5,809 nt of DNA, from NCBI GenBank assembly GCA_028868335.1, contig JAGWUU010000202.1:1-5809 (forward strand), given 5' to 3'. Under the pieces are notes generated by a model. It was not told where the DNA came from. It was given only the letters and a program-made list of their open reading frames with translations, and ran no database searches. This document shows positions 4,487 through 5,809 of this stretch, piece by piece. Numbering within the stretch: position 1 is the first letter of the stretch; each line of letters starts with the position of its first letter. The position numbers were made by a program, and so were the translations under genes. The DNA is from Sphingomonadales bacterium (lineage in GTDB: Bacteria > Pseudomonadota > Alphaproteobacteria > Sphingomonadales > Sphingomonadaceae).

Positions 4487-5704
4487 ATGTCTGACGATAT
4501 AGGCGCGACCGCGCAAAAACCACGTTACGGTGCCCCTTTGGCATCACTGAGCCCAAGCCAGATCGCCGCGATCCGAAGCTTGCCGAGCAACCGCGATGTC
4601 AAGCCGCCCGTCATTCACGAGCGCCGCCCGGTCGGCAATTTCGTGTCCGATGCCTATTGGTCGAGGGAGCGCGAGACGATCTTCCGCAACAAGCCTGTCG
4701 CGGTCATTCCATCAGCAGCATTGCCCGATCCCGGATCGGTGCTTGCCCACGACGGCTATGGCATTCCCCTGCTGATTACCCGCGACAGGCATGGCACGGC
4801 CCGGATTTTCCTCAATGCCTGCACCCACAAGGGGGCGATGCTGGTAGAGGATTGCGCGGTCAAGAAATGGAGCACGGTGAGCTGCCCGTTCCATGCCTGG
4901 ACCTTCGGCCTCGACGGCCGCCTGATCGGCGTCCCGCGCGAAGAAACACTGTGCGATTTCGACAAGAAGAGCCGCCCCTTGGCCGAGCTGCCCTGCCATG
5001 AAACCGGCGGCATCATCTGGGGCATTCTCAATCCCCGCGCCGACGCCGATTTCTCCCTGGTGTCCGACCAGATAACCGACGACCTGACCCATCTCGGCCT
5101 GACCTCATGGACCAGGTACGGCTATCGTCGATTCGAGGTCGACGCCAACTGGAAGCTGGTGATGGAGCCCTTCCTTGAAGGCTATCATGTGCAACGCCTG
5201 CACATCAATTCGATCGGGCCGCAGGGCCTCGACTTCTTCGACGACATCGTTCCCCTGGTAGAGCGCTTCGGATCGCACATCCGGCAAATTTCGGGCCGCG
5301 GCAAATACCAGCCCGACGTGCTTGACGACCCGGCCGTAAACATCCGCAGCGTGGTGACGATCGTTTACAACCTGTTCCCCAATACCGTCGTGATCACCAG
5401 CCCCTATTACATCAGCGTGATGATCCTGATGCCCACGGCGACCGGCAAAACCAACGTCGACTACTACATGCTGACCGAGACAGCCCCGGACAACCCGAAG
5501 GCGGAGGAACTTTATGCCAGGTCCTTTGCCGTGATCCAGGACGTGTTCGGCAACGAGGACTTCAAGGCGTCCGAAACCTGCCAGCGCGGACTGGAGACGG
5601 GCGCGATACCCGACGTGATCTACACCGGCATGGAGGAAGCGATTCCCCGCTTCTACGAAGGCATCGAGGCGATCATGGACGAAGCGCTCGAGGCAGCCGA
5701 GTAG
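4487..5704 (+). CDS. Rieske non-heme iron ring-hydroxylating oxygenase, alpha subunit
   Basis: This is a 405-residue oxygenase component of the aromatic ring-hydroxylating (HcaE/BenA-like) superfamily. Such enzymes use O2 and electrons from partner redox proteins to hydroxylate or demethylate substrates in the cytoplasm. The N-terminal Rieske domain (about 65-170) binds [2Fe-2S] through Cys112/His114 (CTHKG) and Cys133/His136 (CPFHAW). The catalytic domain (about 200-400) has NWKLVMEPFLEGYHVQRLH (221-239), with His234 and His239 as mononuclear iron ligands, and Asp358 in GNEDF as the likely third ligand. Glu231 occupies the place of the bridging aspartate of naphthalene dioxygenase. The length is slightly below the 430-450 of many dioxygenase alpha subunits. 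The gene follows bioR on the same strand, has its own candidate promoter, and is closed by a hairpin after the stop. No beta subunit, ferredoxin or reductase gene is in the window. The substrate is unknown, and a role in biotin metabolism is not supported by the protein itself. Confidence 0.93.
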   Translation: MSDDIGATAQKPRYGAPLASLSPSQIAAIRSLPSNRDVKPPVIHERRPVGNFVSDAYWSRERETIFRNKPVAVIPSAALPDPGSVLAHDGYGIPLLITRDRHGTARIFLNACTHKGAMLVEDCAVKKWSTVSCPFHAWTFGLDGRLIGVPREETLCDFDKKSRPLAELPCHETGGIIWGILNPRADADFSLVSDQITDDLTHLGLTSWTRYGYRRFEVDANWKLVMEPFLEGYHVQRLHINSIGPQGLDFFDDIVPLVERFGSHIRQISGRGKYQPDVLDDPAVNIRSVVTIVYNLFPNTVVITSPYYISVMILMPTATGKTNVDYYMLTETAPDNPKAEELYARSFAVIQDVFGNEDFKASETCQRGLETGAIPDVIYTGMEEAIPRFYEGIEAIMDEALEAAE

Positions 5705-5735
5705 CAGTCGAAATCAAGCTCCAGCGGACGACTGA

Positions 5736-5778
5736 GCCGCTCGCATCGCCCGCTGGCGACGCGAGCGGCCGTTCGTTT
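5736..5778 (+). terminator. Strong terminator-like hairpin after the oxygenase gene
   Basis: GCCGCTCGC (5736-5744) pairs perfectly with GCGAGCGGC (5761-5769). An A/C mismatch follows, then TCGCC (5746-5750) pairs with GGCGA (5755-5759) around the loop CGCT. The stem has 14 pairs and is followed by the short T-rich stretch GTTCGTTT (5771-5778). It starts 31 nt after the stop codon. It resembles a Rho-independent terminator with an imperfect T-tract, so transcription probably ends here. Confidence 0.7.
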
Positions 5779-5802
5779 GCGCGTGCCTGTCCGGCCACGC
5801 GC
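5779..5802. repeat. Second inverted repeat at the window edge
   Basis: GCGCGTG (5779-5785) and CACGCGC (5796-5802) are perfect 7-bp arms around a 10-nt loop, directly after the first hairpin. It may back up termination or belong to a gene beyond the right edge. No T-tract is visible before the window ends. Confidence 0.4.
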
Positions 5803-5809
5803 CTGGCGT

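Overview
This GC-rich window looks like chromosomal DNA from an alphaproteobacterium, perhaps a sphingomonad-type one. That placement is an inference from gene content: a compact bioBFDA operon next to a GntR-family regulator with BioR-type operator boxes, followed by a Rieske oxygenase. No rRNA, tRNA, insertion sequence, CRISPR array or phage gene was seen.

Positions 1-3541 (minus strand) hold a tightly packed biotin operon in the order bioB, bioF, bioD, bioA. It encodes the last four steps of biotin synthesis: BioF makes KAPA (7-keto-8-aminopelargonate), BioA converts it to DAPA (7,8-diaminopelargonate), BioD makes dethiobiotin and BioB makes biotin. Gaps are tiny or negative: 6 bp between bioB and bioF, a 19-nt overlap between bioF and bioD, and a 4-nt GTGA overlap between bioD and bioA. 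The left edge cuts bioA exactly at the codon for its PLP-binding lysine. Genes for making the pimeloyl precursor are not in view.

Positions 3542-3648 are a compact divergent control region. A perfect 12-bp palindrome (ATTATCGATAAT, 3639-3650) contains the published BioR-box consensus TTATMKATAA and overlaps the start codon of the divergent GntR/FCD gene. A 9/10 match (3556-3565) lies over possible -10 elements of both divergent promoters. The two boxes are 84 bp apart centre to centre. This identifies the GntR gene (3649-4293, plus) as a probable bioR, the alphaproteobacterial repressor of biotin genes, acting on both bioBFDA and itself. Between the boxes is a 12-codon leader ORF with a strong ribosome binding site. 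Its TAA stop overlaps the bioR ATG (TAATG), while bioR has no ribosome binding site of its own, which suggests translational coupling.

Positions 4294-4486 are intergenic. They hold a possible hairpin at the end of bioR, a plausible promoter, and short inverted repeats that may be operators.

Positions 4487-5704 (plus) encode a complete 405-residue Rieske non-heme iron oxygenase alpha subunit. A strong terminator-like hairpin follows 31 nt after its stop, so it appears to be transcribed alone, with no ferredoxin or reductase gene beside it. Its substrate cannot be told from the sequence. Any link to biotin is only a hypothesis, resting on adjacency and weak half-sites.
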